A program made the translations under genes and the position numbers. This document shows, in pieces, positions 40,831 through 41,022 of a stretch of DNA of 41,022 bases (the stretch's first letter is position 1; every line of letters starts with the position of its first letter). The stretch spans positions 1-41,022 of the forward strand of contig CAZNHL010000040.1 of assembly GCA_964572965.1 (NCBI GenBank). Reading direction: 5' to 3'. Source of the DNA: CAZNHL01 sp964572965 (lineage in GTDB: Bacteria > Bacteroidota > Bacteroidia > Cytophagales > UBA9547). The notes under the pieces are model-generated. The model was not told the DNA's origin. It did not search any database and saw nothing but the letters and a program-made list of their open reading frames with translations.

Positions 40831-40983
40831 GCAGCGTATTGGCGTTCACCCCGCCCACATAACGAAAAAGCGACTGCGAACTTTCCTGTGCGGCTGCTTT
40901 GGCTGTGGCAAGCGAAACAGCAAGTATAGCGTTTGCGCCCAACTTACTTTTATTTTCCGTGCCATCAACTTCAAGCATCAGCG
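40803..40983 (-). CDS. eno: enolase fragment (foreign to this locus, likely chimeric)
   Basis: The minus strand encodes LMLEVDGTENKSKLGANAIL, then AVSLATAKAAAQ, YVGGVNANTLPIPMMNILNG: the middle of the enolase N-terminal domain (about residues 90-155 of the usual ~430). Enolase interconverts 2-phosphoglycerate and phosphoenolpyruvate. Homology stops at NG, exactly where the TonB-receptor sequence begins on the other strand; enolase would continue with GG/GSH and the receptor with other residues. G+C is about 51% (81 of 158 bases at 40826-40983) against 41% just before (49 of 120 at 40681-40800). It is best read as an assembly or amplification chimera, not a gene of this locus. Confidence 0.85.
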
Positions 40984-41022
40984 TATTTGAGCAAAACAAA
41001 ATTGATGCGCTGATGCTTGAAG
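40969..41022. repeat. terminal inverted repeat (fold-back) in the enolase fragment
   Basis: CTTCAAGCATCAGCG (40969-40983) is the exact reverse complement of CGCTGATGCTTGAAG at the very end (41008-41022), with 24 nt between. Both arms encode the same enolase residues (LMLE), once on each strand. The right arm in plus orientation reads EQNKIDALMLE (40989-41021). Confidence 0.9.

Noticed and set aside
40760..40990. 76-codon plus-strand ORF at the right end.
   Set aside because: It crosses the chimeric junction, antisense to the enolase fragment and out of frame with the receptor, so it is not a gene.
1..41022. Search for tRNA or rRNA genes, CRISPR arrays, insertion sequences, integrases and prophage genes.
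   Set aside because: None seen. There is no TTCGA-bearing cloverleaf candidate, no regularly spaced direct repeats, and no transposase- or integrase-like protein.

Overview
The window is a low-G+C (about 40% where counted) stretch of a Bacteroidota chromosome, probably from the Cytophagales/Chitinophagales/Sphingobacteriales side; I cannot place it more finely. The evidence is the TAnnTTTG-type -7 promoter boxes, a PorZ-like type IX secretion protein, DUF5606 and DUF4468 proteins, an extended ribosomal protein THX, a TonB-dependent receptor with an N-terminal carboxypeptidase-like domain, and a dcw cluster that lacks murF. It is draft assembly: there is a 10-N gap inside an ABC-F gene, and the last ~220 bp are chimeric.

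Layout. 1-5,500: apaG, two methyltransferase genes, a membrane-anchored coiled-coil protein of unknown function, engB, a TonB-C-terminal-like secreted protein, a DUF5606 protein and a low-molecular-weight protein tyrosine phosphatase. 5,600-11,600: a small membrane protein, dusB, a CPBP-family membrane protease, cdsA, a DUF4468 protein, a Tim44-like protein, a secreted class-3-type lipase and ribosomal protein THX. 11,600-15,600: an ABC-F (Uup-type) ATPase split by the gap, an outer-membrane beta-barrel protein, and an ECF sigma factor translationally coupled to a cupin anti-sigma factor.

15,800-31,760 is a complete minus-strand division and cell-wall cluster. In transcription order it reads mraZ-rsmH-ftsL-ftsI-murE-mraY-murD-ftsW-murG-murC-ftsQ-ftsA-ftsZ and ends in a hairpin terminator after ftsZ. 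Its promoter lies just downstream of a tandem array of AAAGTGG boxes with a 10-bp period, which fits MraZ autoregulation. MurC, MurD, MurE, MraY and MurG build lipid II (meso-diaminopimelate type, judged from the MurE DNPR motif). FtsW and FtsI polymerise and cross-link it at the septum, FtsL and FtsQ connect them, and FtsA anchors FtsZ.

31,900-37,800: tdk, porZ and recO on the plus strand, a family 2 glycosyltransferase on the minus strand, and a two-domain ChrA-type transporter. 37,760-38,460 holds no ordinary gene, but it contains a 32-codon ORF with a Shine-Dalgarno-like AGGAA, sitting between two hairpin terminators, and a degenerate look-alike upstream. 38,461 to the end: a TonB-dependent receptor cut off by a junction into an enolase gene fragment of higher G+C, which then folds back on itself.

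Most of the window is ordinary core genome. The points most worth a second look are the MraZ operator/promoter architecture, the possible small-peptide locus at 37.9-38.3 kb, the short repeats at the few loose junctions of the dcw operon, and the two assembly artefacts.
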